This document shows positions 1 through 10,600 of a DNA stretch of 64,000 nucleotides, one piece after another. Origin of the DNA: Edaphochlamys debaryana (Eukaryota; Chlorophyta; Chlorophyceae; Chlamydomonadales); NCBI GenBank assembly GCA_016858145.1, contig JAEHOE010000037.1, positions 310,001 through 374,000 on the forward strand. The letters are read 5' to 3'. The first letter of the stretch is position 1, and every line of letters begins with the position of its first letter. Position numbers and translations under genes: made by a program. The notes beneath the pieces were generated by a model, which ran no database searches, was not told the origin of the DNA, and saw only the letters and a program-made list of their open reading frames with translations.

Positions 1-3000
1 GCTGCCCATCACGCAGCACGAGCGCGTGTGGCAGCTGTACCTGGTGGGGCGGGGGCTGGGGGATGGGGTGGGAGGGGGGAGGGGGCACGGTGAGGAGGGG
101 TGGGGCGGGGTTGGGGGATGGATTGGGAGGGGGGAGGGGGCAGGGTGAGGAGGGGTGGGGCGGGGGAAGGGGAGGGGGCTGAGAGGTGTCTGGGGATGGC
201 GGTGGTGGAACGGTGGGTGGGGGAGGCTCGGACCATTCCACAGCCTGCTGAATCGTGTCCGGCCCCACACCCTGGGGGAGGGGAGGGGGGAAGGGGAGGG
301 GGAGGGGGGAAGGGAGCGGGCTGTGAGGCGTGCGCGGAGGGCGTTGGGGGAACGGTGGGTGAGAGAGGGGGAGAGGCCTGGGTGGCGCGGCAGGGGGACT
401 GTGGTGTGGGATCAACCAAAGCCTGCTGATTCGTGTCTGCCCTTACACCCATGTCGAATCACCTGCCCACCACCACCTCCAGAAATTTATCCACATGCCC
501 GGGATCCCCACGGAGACTGCCGTACGGCTGTACAGGCGGTACATCAAGCTGGAGCCCGCGCACGCCGAGGAGTACGTGGCCTACCTCAAGGCCAAGGTGG
601 GGGGGAGCAGGGGGGGAGGTGGGCTGGGAGGGCTTGGAGCCCTGGGGAGGGGGCCGGGAGGGCGGGGGCTCTGCCAGGAGAGAGGGTGTGTTCCATGGTG
701 TTTGGGGGGTTGAGGCGGGGGGTTGGCGTGGGGGGCGGGGGGTGGGGTGGCGGCCGGGGCGCCGGGGCGGGGGTGGACTACCTTCGAGCGTCCTTCGGCC
801 GCAAGCCCTGCAGCAGGGCTTAGGGGCGGCATGGTCTTCGACGCGCTGGTGCGGGGCGCTCCAGGCTACAGCCTGCGCTCTTGGCCCCATGCCCCTGGCC
901 CCCTGGCCCCCTTCCGGCCCCACCCCCCAGGGCCACTGGGGCGAGGCCGCCCGCAAGCTGTCCGAGCTGCTCAACGACGACACGTTCCGCTCGCTGGAGG
1001 GCAAGTCCAAGCACCAGATGTGGCTGGAGCTGTGCGAGCTGGTGACCAAGCACCCCCGCGAGGTCGTGGGCATGCGGGTGGACGCCATCATCCGGGGGGG
1101 CATCCGGAGGTTCACGGACGAGGTGGGGGAGGGGCAGATGGGTTGGGGGGAGGGGGGGCATCCCGAGGTTCACGGACGAGGTGGGCGAGAGGGTTGCGGG
1201 GGGTGGGGTGGGGGGGAGGGCCGTCCACTGTCAGTATCGGTATATCCCCGCGACAGCCGCCTCCCCGATGCATGCCGTCACGGCGGCCCTGAGGGCGGGA
1301 AATGCGATCAAGGGCAAGGCCAGTACTGCGGGCTGGAGAGACGCTCTCGGCCCTGGAGTCTCCGCTCAGCTTAACCACCCCGTTCCCTCCCCATCCTCCC
1401 CGCAATCAGTCAATATTTTTTCACATCCCCCCCCAATCACATCCTCCCCCCCCCAGGTGGGCCGGCTGTGGACCTCTCTGGCTGACTACTACATCCGCCG
1501 CTCCATGTTCGAGAAGGCGCGGGACGTGTACGAGGAGGGGCTGTGCTCCGTGGTCACCGTGCACGACTTCTCCATCATATACGACGCATACACGCAGGTG
1601 CGGCGGTTGGAGCGGTTGGGGCAGCGGTTGGGGTGGGTGGCGGTCGGGGGTGGGGATGAGGAGACCGCGTGCGCCAGGCTGCAACCCCACCACACGCGTG
1701 CCCTTCTGACACGAAACACGCCCGCGCTCCCCCTCCACCCCCCGCTCCCCCCCAGTTCGAGGAGTCGCTCCTGTCCGCCTCCATGGAGCAGCTGGCGGCG
1801 GAGGACCCCGAGGGGCCCGAGGGGGCGGAGGAGGACGACGGCACGGACTTCCTGCTCAAGGACGACGGAAACGACCTGGACCTCAGGTGGGCGCGGGGCG
1901 GGCCTGGTGCTGGGCCTGGGGTTGGGCCTGGGAATGAGTGGTTGGTTTGTTTGGGGGGGTGAAGGGAGGCCACGCGGGCGAAGAAGTTTTGAGTGACTAG
2001 GCAAGCATGCGGCACCTGCGTACTGCGATTGGCGGTGACTGCATCTATGAAAAGCGATTACGGACCAACGGCCGTGACGACAGCATACTGGTTTGTCCGC
2101 CTGAGCCGTCGCCCAAACGCACGTTCGTGTGCACCCGCCTGAGCCCCTCTTTGGCCCCGTTCTTCGCACCCCCGGACCCATGACCCATGTGCTGCATACT
2201 CTCTTGTCCTGCACTCCTGATGCTGGGGGCTGGCTGAGTGGGGGCCTCAGGGGTGGAGGGTGAAGGAACGCCCTTAGGAGATGAGTAGCTCTGGGTCCGC
2301 ACGCAGGAGAGTGGGTGACCAAGCGTGTGGGGCGTGCGTGCGGCGACTGGCGGTGACGCTACTATGAAAAGCGATTACGGACTCGAGCCGTGACGAAGGC
2401 ATACCCGGACTCTGTCCACCTGAGCCGTCGCCCCATTCACCCACCTCCGCACCGCACTGTACACATCCTGGCCGTATCGCTCACTCTCCCCCCTGACCCC
2501 TCTCCCCACGTCCACCCCCACAAAGGCTGGCCCGCCTGGAGCACCTCATAATCACCGCTCCTCCCCCTTGCCTCCCTCCCCCCTTACCTCCTCCCCCCTC
2601 CCTCTTGCCCCCTTGCCTCCTTGCCTCCCCCCCCCAGGCTGGCCCGCCTGGAGCACCTCATAATCACCGCTCCTCCCCCTTGCCTCCCTCCCCCCTTACC
2701 TCCTCCCCCCCTCCCTCTTGCCCCCTTGCCTCCTTGCCTCCCCCCCCCAGGCTGGCCCGCCTGGAGCACCTCATGAACCGCCGCCCCGAGCTGCTCTCCT
2801 CCGTCATCCTCCGCCAGAACCCCCACAACGTGGCCGAGTGGCACAAGCGAGTCAGGCTGTTCGAGGGGAAGCCCACCAAGCAGATCCTCACCTACACCGA
2901 GGCGGTACGTAACGGGCGTACGGGGTGGATATACGGCGTACGGCGCGGTGCTGTACGGGAGGGGGCAGCGAGGCGGATTTGACCCGACTCTAACATTCCT

Positions 3001-6000
3001 CCCGTTCCACCCGACCCCTGTCACCCCTCTCCCCCGGGTCTGGACGCCGACAAGGTCACCTGCACCCCTCCCCACCCCGCCCCGCCCCCACGTGCACAAA
3101 CACATACACACACGCACCTCCTTTCCCCCCCGCCCCCCCGCCCCCAGGTCCGCACCGTGGACCCCGACAAGGCCACCGGCAAGCCCTTCTCGCTGTGGTG
3201 CGCCTTCGCCAAGTTCTACGAGCGGCACGGGGACGTGCCCAACGCCCGCATCATCTTCCAGAAGGCGGTAGAGGTGGGTGTCTGGGGGGGTGGGGGGATG
3301 GGGAGGGAGGGAACGGGAGGGCGGCACGCCGAAGGGGAGCCAGGCGGAAAGGACCCGAGGCCTCTTCCCATCGAGGCCCAGCACGATCACGTGGAGGACG
3401 TTGCTCAGGTCCCCCCTAACCCTGCCTGCTCCCGTGCTCCGGCCCCTACTCCCCTCCCCCCCAGAGCTGTGTACCGTCGCAGGCGTAAAGCCGCTCTCCC
3501 GCTCATCAGCTTCCAACACCCCCCACCCCCCACCCCCACCCTCCAACCAGGCCCGGCACAAGTACGTGGATGACGTGGCCCAGATATGGTGCGAGTGGGC
3601 CGAGATGGAGCTGCGGCACCAGAACTACAAGCGCGCGCTGGACATCGTGGTGCGCGCCACCACGCCCCCCGTGCGGCCGGCGCGCATGACGGCGGAGGAG
3701 GAGCGGGCGCTGCCGGTGCAGGAGCGGGTGTACCGGTGGGTGGTTGGGGGAGGGGGGGAGGGGAGGGGAGGGGAGGGGAGGGGAGGGGAGGGGAGGGGAG
3801 GGGAGGGGAGGGGAGGGGAGGGGGAGGGCAAGGGAGGAGAAGAGAAGGGGAGGGGAGGGGAAGAGAGGGGAGGGGAGGTGGGGATTACAGGGAGCGGGTC
3901 TGGATAGCACGTCGTGGCGGGAGGCGGGACGTAAGGTGTTCCCGCCCCGACTTCCCGCGCCCACCAACTTCGCCCTCTCCTCCCCCCCCCCAGGAACCTC
4001 AAGCTGCACCTCATGCACACGGATCTAGAGGAGTCCCTGGGCACGCGCGAGTCCACGTGCGCCGCGTACGACCAGATCCTGGATCTGCGGATCGCCACGC
4101 CACAGGTGGGGCCCACGTGCAGATCTCGACTTGGGGCTGCGGCCGGAGCGGATGCGACTCGCGTGCATGCTGCGTCCACACTTGCCCACAGCCGCAGCGC
4201 ACATGGGCTGTGAGCAGGGGAGCCCTGTCTTGAAGCTCTGTCCGTCCTCCCCGACCCACATGCCACGGTCAGCCCCGTCTGTTCCAACCCCCCACAACCC
4301 CACAACCCCACCCCCCACCCTCCAACCCCCAAAGGTCATCCTCAACTACGCCCTCTTCCTGACGGAGCAGAAGGCGTTCGAGGACGCATTCAAGGTGGGG
4401 CCCGGGGGAAGGAGAAGGGGAGGCAGTGAGGATAGGCGGGTTCGTGGGCTGTGCCCGATTGTCGACAAGTGCAGCGGTGGGAGGGGTCTGGGGAAGAGGC
4501 GAGGAGCGGCCCTCTGCACAGGGCGGGCGAGAGGCATCGACGAGGTGTCAGGCAATCTCCTCCACCCCCCCACCGCAACCACACAAACGGCACCCCTCCC
4601 CCCCTTGATCGTACCGTACCGTGTACGACAGGTGTACGAGCGGGGCATCGCGCTGTTCAAGTACCCGCACGTGAAGGACATCTGGGCGGCCTACCTGTCG
4701 GCCTTCGTGGAACGGTACGGCGGAAAGAAGCTGGAGCGCGCACGTGACCTGTTCGAGCAGGCCATCAAGGACGCGCCGCCGCAGGTGCGTGCCGTACGCG
4801 TGCCGTACTCTGTCGTGTGCGCCGTACGTGCTGTGCGGGGGAGTCCTTTCGATTTGGTCGGGATGGCCGTATGCGCGCTCTACTGCAGTGGGTGATTTGG
4901 GTGTGGGATCCGCGGGGCGGTACCGGTAGGCTGCTGGGACAGGGAAAAGGCCGACTCACTCCATTCCCCAACAACCAGCCAACCGCCCAACCACCCAACC
5001 AACCCAACCACCCAGGAGTGCAAGCCGCTGTACATGGAGTACGCCAAGCTGGAGGAGACGCACGGCCTGGCCCGCCACGCCATGGACATCTACGCGCGGG
5101 CGCTGGGGGCGGTGCCCAAGGAGCAGCGCAAGGGGGTGCTGGACGTGTACGTGTCGAGGGCGTCGGACTTCTTCGGGATCGCCAAGGTACGGAGGGTTGA
5201 AGGAAGGGTTGGGTGGGTCGGGGAAGGGAGGCAGAAGCCTAATTTAGCGGCGGTAGCCTGGGGCTAAGCCTTGGGGTTTGTCTTGGTATGCTGAGGCCGG
5301 CGGTCAAACCTGCATTCACACCCGACCTCCCCGGTCCGCGCCCTTCTGCAAACCTCAACCTGCCTCCCCTTTCCTCTCATCAAAGGTCCGCGAGATCTAC
5401 GAGTCCGCCATCGAGGCCGAGCCCCCCCACGAGCTGGGCGACGACGACGTGCGCGAGGTGTGCCTTCGCTACGCGGCGCTGGAGACCAAGCTGGGGGAGA
5501 TCGACCGGGCCAGGTGGGGGCTGGGGAGGGGGGAGGGGGCAGGCGAAGGGGAGGGGGGGCTGGGAGGGGGGTGGCTGGGGGAGGGGGCCTGGCGAGGAGG
5601 AGGGGCTTGCGCGGGCGCTGGGGGTGTCCGGCGGGGTTCCGGCTTGGCGGGGGCCCCCCCGCCCCCCTTCACGTCCACCGCGCCTCCCTTGTCACCACTG
5701 CCACCGCCACCCCTCGGCACTCCCCGCCTCACACAACACCCCCCCCCCCGCCGACCGACACGCCTGCCGTCTTGCTCTTCCCCCATCCCCCAACGCGCTC
5801 CATTCATCCACCCCAAACACCCCCTCCACCCCCCACCCCCCAGGGCCATCTACGTGCACGGCTCCTCCATGTCCCACCCCGACAAGGCCGCCGACTTCTG
5901 GGCGGCGTGGCGGCAGTTCGAGGTCAAGCACGGCAACGAGGACACGTTCAAGGAGATGATGCGCATCCTCAGGTGGGAGGGGCCCTTCGGGGGGGTGGGG

Positions 6001-6900
6001 GGGGATTGGGGGGGCCTTTTGAAAGGGCAAGGGAGCCTTGGTGGGCTTGGGGGAGGCAGGGGGCAGGCGCTGAGGGCTCCAAGCGGGGTCTGGGTCGGGG
6101 AGGGGAGGGGAGGAAAGGGAGGGGAAGGCGCTCTGGGAATCCACCCCATACTCCACCCCCTTTTCCCCACCAACCAACCCACACCTTCCCTTCTTCCCTA
6201 CCAGGTCCGTCAAGGTCTCCTTCAGCCACATGCAGATCAACTCCATCGTGGACGCAGCCCGCATCACCTCCAAGGCAGAGGCAGAGGCGGGCATGGCGGC
6301 GGCGGCCGCGGGCGCCAAGCGGCCGCGCGAGGGCGCCGACGCCATGGCGGAGCTCGAGGCGGAGGCCGTGGCGGCCATGGGCCTGGGCGGGGCGGAGGGG
6401 GTTGCCAAGAAGCCCGCGCTGTCCGGGTTCGTGTCGGCCGGCGTGTACCAGCAGGGCGGCGACGACAAGGACAAGGGCAAGGAGGGCGGAGGCGCGGCCA
6501 AGAAGGCCCCGGTCGTGGCGGGTGAGTGTTGGGTCCTGTGGGGGGGGGGAAGGAGTGTGCCGTGGGTTTGGGGCTGGGGATAGATGTTTTTGCTGGGGGT
6601 GGTCGGTGGTCGCAGGCAGATGGGCTCCGCCCCGCAGGCGTGGCTAAAGCCCGGTACTAAACCGGTCTCTACCGCTTCCAACTGACGGTTTGAACCGCCC
6701 AATTGCCCAACCGCCCAACCGCAGCCAACCCGGAGGAGATTGATCTGGACGCGGACGACGACGGCGGGGGCGCGGGGGGGGACGAGGACATGGACGTGGG
6801 GACCAAGGCCGTGCCGGAGGGCGTGTTCGGGTCCCTGGCGGGGCTTGCGGCCAAGGGCAAGGAGGGCGGAGAGGCGCCGGCCAAGAAGCAGCGCACGTGA
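1..6900 (+). CDS. SYF1: Pre-mRNA splicing factor SYF1/XAB2 (HAT-repeat protein), 5' truncated by window edge
   Basis: Core component of the Prp19/NineTeen complex that joins the activated spliceosome; the animal orthologue XAB2 also acts in transcription-coupled repair. Sixteen exons can be joined with GT-AG introns in one frame: 2-43, 483-596, 931-1122, 1457-1597, 1756-1886, 2751-2904, 3148-3273, 3551-3735, 3994-4105, 4335-4394, 4632-4784, 5016-5186, 5386-5513, 5844-5972, 6205-6521, 6725-6900 (776 residues, stop TGA). The product is a series of HAT (half-TPR) helices with repeated W..Y/F...E signatures such as IWCEWAEMELRHQNYKRALD and MEYAKLEETHGLARHAMDIY, and family-typical stretches MPGIPTETAVRLYRRYIKLE and NPHNVAEWHKRVRLFEGKP. 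The C-terminus ends in a low-complexity acidic/Lys-rich tail (EEIDLDADDD...KKQRT). Animal XAB2 is about 855 residues, so roughly the first 100 residues lie left of the window. Intron 5 holds a duplicated acceptor region and intron 8 a GGGGA tract. Identification is firm; exon ends are inferred. Confidence 0.93.
2526..2770 (+). repeat. 112-113 bp tandem duplication of the SYF1 exon-6 acceptor region
   Basis: The block beginning GGCTGGCCCGCCTGGAGCAC occurs at about 2525, 2637 and 2750, each followed by pyrimidine-rich DNA. The last copy is the true exon-6 start and continues CTCATGAACCGC; the two upstream copies continue CTCATAATCACC. The second and third copies are preceded by a polypyrimidine-CAG acceptor, the first by CAAAG. 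Confidence 0.9.
3746..3885 (+). repeat. GGGGA-type short tandem repeat in SYF1 intron 8
   Basis: Near-perfect (GGGGA)n from about 3746 to 3822, degenerating into GGGGA/AAGAGA purine sequence to about 3885. It starts about 10 bp after the exon-8 donor, so the pre-mRNA carries a long G-run purine tract next to the splice site. Confidence 0.95.
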
Positions 6901-7641
6901 GGCGGTTACGTGGGGCGTACGTGATGGGGCCGCAGGTGCGCGGCTGGGGAAGGCGGGGTTGCGGGGATGGAGGTGGATGGGGCGGGGGTCAAGGGGAGTG
7001 CGTGAGGCGGGGCTAGGACGGCTAGGCAAGGCGCGAGTGCGGCGGGCTGGGAGGGCTGGGGCGGCCGGAGGGCGCTGGCGGAGGGCGGTAGGGGCAGTGA
7101 GGTGAGGGGGGTGGTCGCAAGGAGCTGTGCGCGCGTGGCTAGGTGGGCCTGGCGGTCGGCGGTCGGGATGGATGGATGTTAAGCGTGAGGCCGGGAGTCC
7201 ATTCTGCGGCTTGCAGCCAGAGGCTGTTCGCGAGGGGACTCGCTTCAGCAACATCAGCGTATGGGGGAGCATGACTCAGGGTCCATGCTGGGGTTATGAA
7301 AGACAACGGGGGCATCGCAATTTGTTGGCCGACCGGCCGCAAAATGCCTGTGAAGCGCCGCCTATAACCTTCTCGGCCGGGGGAGGCGGCTGCCAGCGGC
7401 GGACGAGCAACATGGGGTACGTGCCGACGGACGGACGCGCACCTCATATTCGCATAACGCAGTCCACCTCCTTCTTAACACGACCGAGACCGGCGCAGGC
7501 GGGAGGACACTCTCTCTGACACCGCGCCATGTCCGCATGCCACTGGCACCAGCCCGGGACGCGCAGCCATCGCTGCTGATTACTACTGCCTGCTAGCTGA
7601 TCTCTCACTCAGTTACATTGTTCAGCGGCTGAGTCTCTCGG
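6901..7641. other. Intergenic: SYF1 3' UTR and EXT-A upstream region
   Basis: No further coding exon is seen between the SYF1 stop and the EXT-A start. Both genes run left to right, so this stretch should hold the SYF1 3' UTR and the EXT-A promoter/5' UTR. I see no TGTAA polyadenylation motif and no TATA box that I would defend. Confidence 0.6.
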
Positions 7642-10600
7642 ATGTCGCGGACGAACCGCATCGCGCTCGCTCTGCTGCTTCTCAGCGCAGCGAGCGCAGC
7701 GCCTTTTAGGGAGGAGACGAAGACTTGCGATCCAGACTGCTCCAAGTGGGTTTGCACAAGAGCAAGTTCACAACCCACCCGGACTTCGCAGTCGACGTCC
7801 CCGGCCCCCCTCCCCGGCCCCACCAAGCCCCCGGGTGGCTCCTTGGTCACATACAATGCCTTAACCGTTCAACCAGTACCCTATTCACAACCCACAACCT
7901 TCCTCCCCAGAGTCGGTAACTGCAACGGAGAGACCGGGGAGTGCGAGTGTCCATACGGCCTTGCAGGTGCAGCACGCATTGGGGTTGGGGGCGTCCGGGA
8001 GCCACACGCCCAGAGCACCTGCCGCCCCCGCTTGTAACCGCAGGGCCGAAGTGCACAAACCGCCTACTCCCGGCCTGCCACGCAAGCCTAGACCCACTCA
8101 GTACCCCCGACCATGGCACTTGGTGGGTGCGCCGTGTGACTGCGGAAGATCACGCACCGCCCCGCCGGGCCGTGGCCCGACCATGGCCCGACCCTTTACT
8201 CCCCACCGTAACTTACAACACGCAAACACATGCTGCACCCATGCAGGTACCCAAAGAACTGCCACTGTGGGTTCTCTGGGCTCCTAGGGGCTGGGGTTGG
8301 AGTTGGCTTTGTTCGGAGCCTGAGTGGTTTCGTCGATTGCAGTGGGACTCCGGGCTCACCCTCCCGCTGTCTGCACGCAGGCTGGATGCAGCTGCAGAAT
8401 CTCCCGATATATTCGTACCACAATCTTGGAGACCTCAACTACATGCGGGGCGTGCTGTGCTTCAGGTACGGCACCCGCACAACCCTCTTCCAAAACATCA
8501 ACACCTGCTTTGCTCCAGCCCACCCTGAAACAACCTTGGGGCCGCCCACCCTTTCCGCGCAGGTACAAGGACCGACCCGAATCGCAGCAGCTGTCTGACT
8601 CACCCACCGTGGGCGATCCGAGCATAGAGTGGGGAAACGTAACCGTCGGCTTGGACGGGCGCTTTCAGTTCACCATCATGCCGGCGGCCGAGTTCCCAAA
8701 GGTGTGTGTTGGACATGGTCGGGGCGGGGGTTTTTGGGGTGCTGGTGGGGGGTGGAAAGGCGTTGGACGGCGTGCGAGTGGGGGGCCACGGGGGCTGGTG
8801 GTGGCGCTGGCGTTGCTCGCTGGTGTACCGGTGCGCCCCGGTCCCATGTATCACATGGCTTATGCACACCGGTCGGGCACACTCCGCCCTCCTGCCGCCT
8901 AGCTCGGATGCCATCTGCCATGCAGGAGGTCAGGACCACGGACGGCGAGCTTTGGCGCCCTCTGCGGGAGTGCCCCGCCAGGTAAGCACCCGCTAGCTGC
9001 TGTGCCCGCACGCTCCGCGCGGAAGCGCCTTCGTCATCCGGACCCTGCTTAGCGCTGACTCGCTCACCTCTTAACTCACTTGACCTCACAACTCTGCCCT
9101 CATTCTCTGTCCCACCCTTCATCAGCTGTTCCGGTCGGGGTTCATGTCAACAGAAGGACCCGGGGGAGGCTCAGGACGGCTCCACGCAGCCCTCCCAGCC
9201 CCACTGCGTGTGCCACGCCTTCTTCGTGGGTGATGCGTGCGACACGCCCGTACCGTCGTACTGCTACCGGAACTGCAGGTGAGGCCCGCGCTGCGCTCGT
9301 CCACCTCCATGCCGTACCGTACGGTTTTGCGTCGCTGGCCGGGCAGGCGTCGTTATGGGGCCCACGGTGGGCCTGCTTGGGCCTGCCTCATTTCCGCCCG
9401 GCCCCTGTCGTGGCACGCAGCGGCGTGGGCACGTGTGGGCGGCGCGGCTTCTGCCACTGCCAGCCCGGCATCTGGGGCCTCGGTTGCACGCGGAGGAAAG
9501 CGTACGTCAGCGACAAAGGTGCGTGGGGCCCAGCTGATGAGCGGGGCTGAGCAGGTCTTGACCTAGGTTTCCTTGGCGCGCGGGCACACTTTGCCCCTTC
9601 CGCATGTCATGTCATGCCGGTTGATGCACTGGTTTGAAGCGGGGCGATCGAGCCGAGGGTTAAGGATGCGTGCCAGCAGTGCCTGCGGGCTTGTCCTTAC
9701 CGGCGCCACTCCGTTCCGTGCGTCTTGGCCCTTCCGCTTGCACAGGCTGGCAGCCCAACCATGCAGAGATGAAGATCTACGTGTACGACACACCGCAGAA
9801 CGTAGTGCACCGCCAAGATCGCGACGACAACTGGTGAGCACTGCCGCCCCCACCATCGCCGTGACCGCAGTTTGCATGTGCCATGTTACCTGGGTGCGTT
9901 TGCGCTCGACACTGCGAGCAAGGGATGTGGCGCCCCCCTGCGCTGCGTTGTCACATGTACCCCCAGGTCCCCCCACAACTCCAACCCCATGATCTACGGC
10001 GCTGAGCTATGGTTCCTGGAGAAGCTGCTTGGCGATTGGACCGTGCGCACCGAGAATCCGTGGGAAGGTGGGTCCTCGGCAGCACCCCGCAAGCTTCCGC
10101 CTTGTATTCGCCGCAGCAAACGGCAGCGGCCCCGTCGCTGGTGCCCTCTAGCCCCCCCTATGAGGCTATAAGGCTATGACCCCTGACGCCTGGTGCGCGA
10201 GAAACGAGCTTGGGGCAGGAGGTTTGAGTTCGGGCGTATGGTGACCCGAGTGGCCCCAGCCTTCCCGATCCTGCCTTTCCCTGCCACGCCGTACTGTATC
10301 GCAGCGGCGCTGTTCTTCGTACCCGACTTCTGCTACTTTCACATCGGTAAGTGACGAGGGCATGCACGCAGGATGCCGTGGGCCATAAAGTATGCATGCA
10401 CGTTGGCCACCTAGTATTACTGACCGTCAGTACGGTTAGTTCCCTGCATCGCCACCCTCTGTGTACTCTCTCCCCCTTTTCCTCATCAGGCAACCTGGGA
10501 CTCCAGCACGCCTTCTTCGAACACATCACACGCTACCTGGAGAGCCGCCCGTGAGTTGCTGCCGGTCCACCTGTCGGGGGTCTCTCGGGTCTCTCGGTCC

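Noticed and set aside
5692..7272. 526-residue minus-strand frame opposite SYF1
   Set aside because: Antisense shadow over GC-rich exons and introns of SYF1, with no domain and proline/arginine bias.
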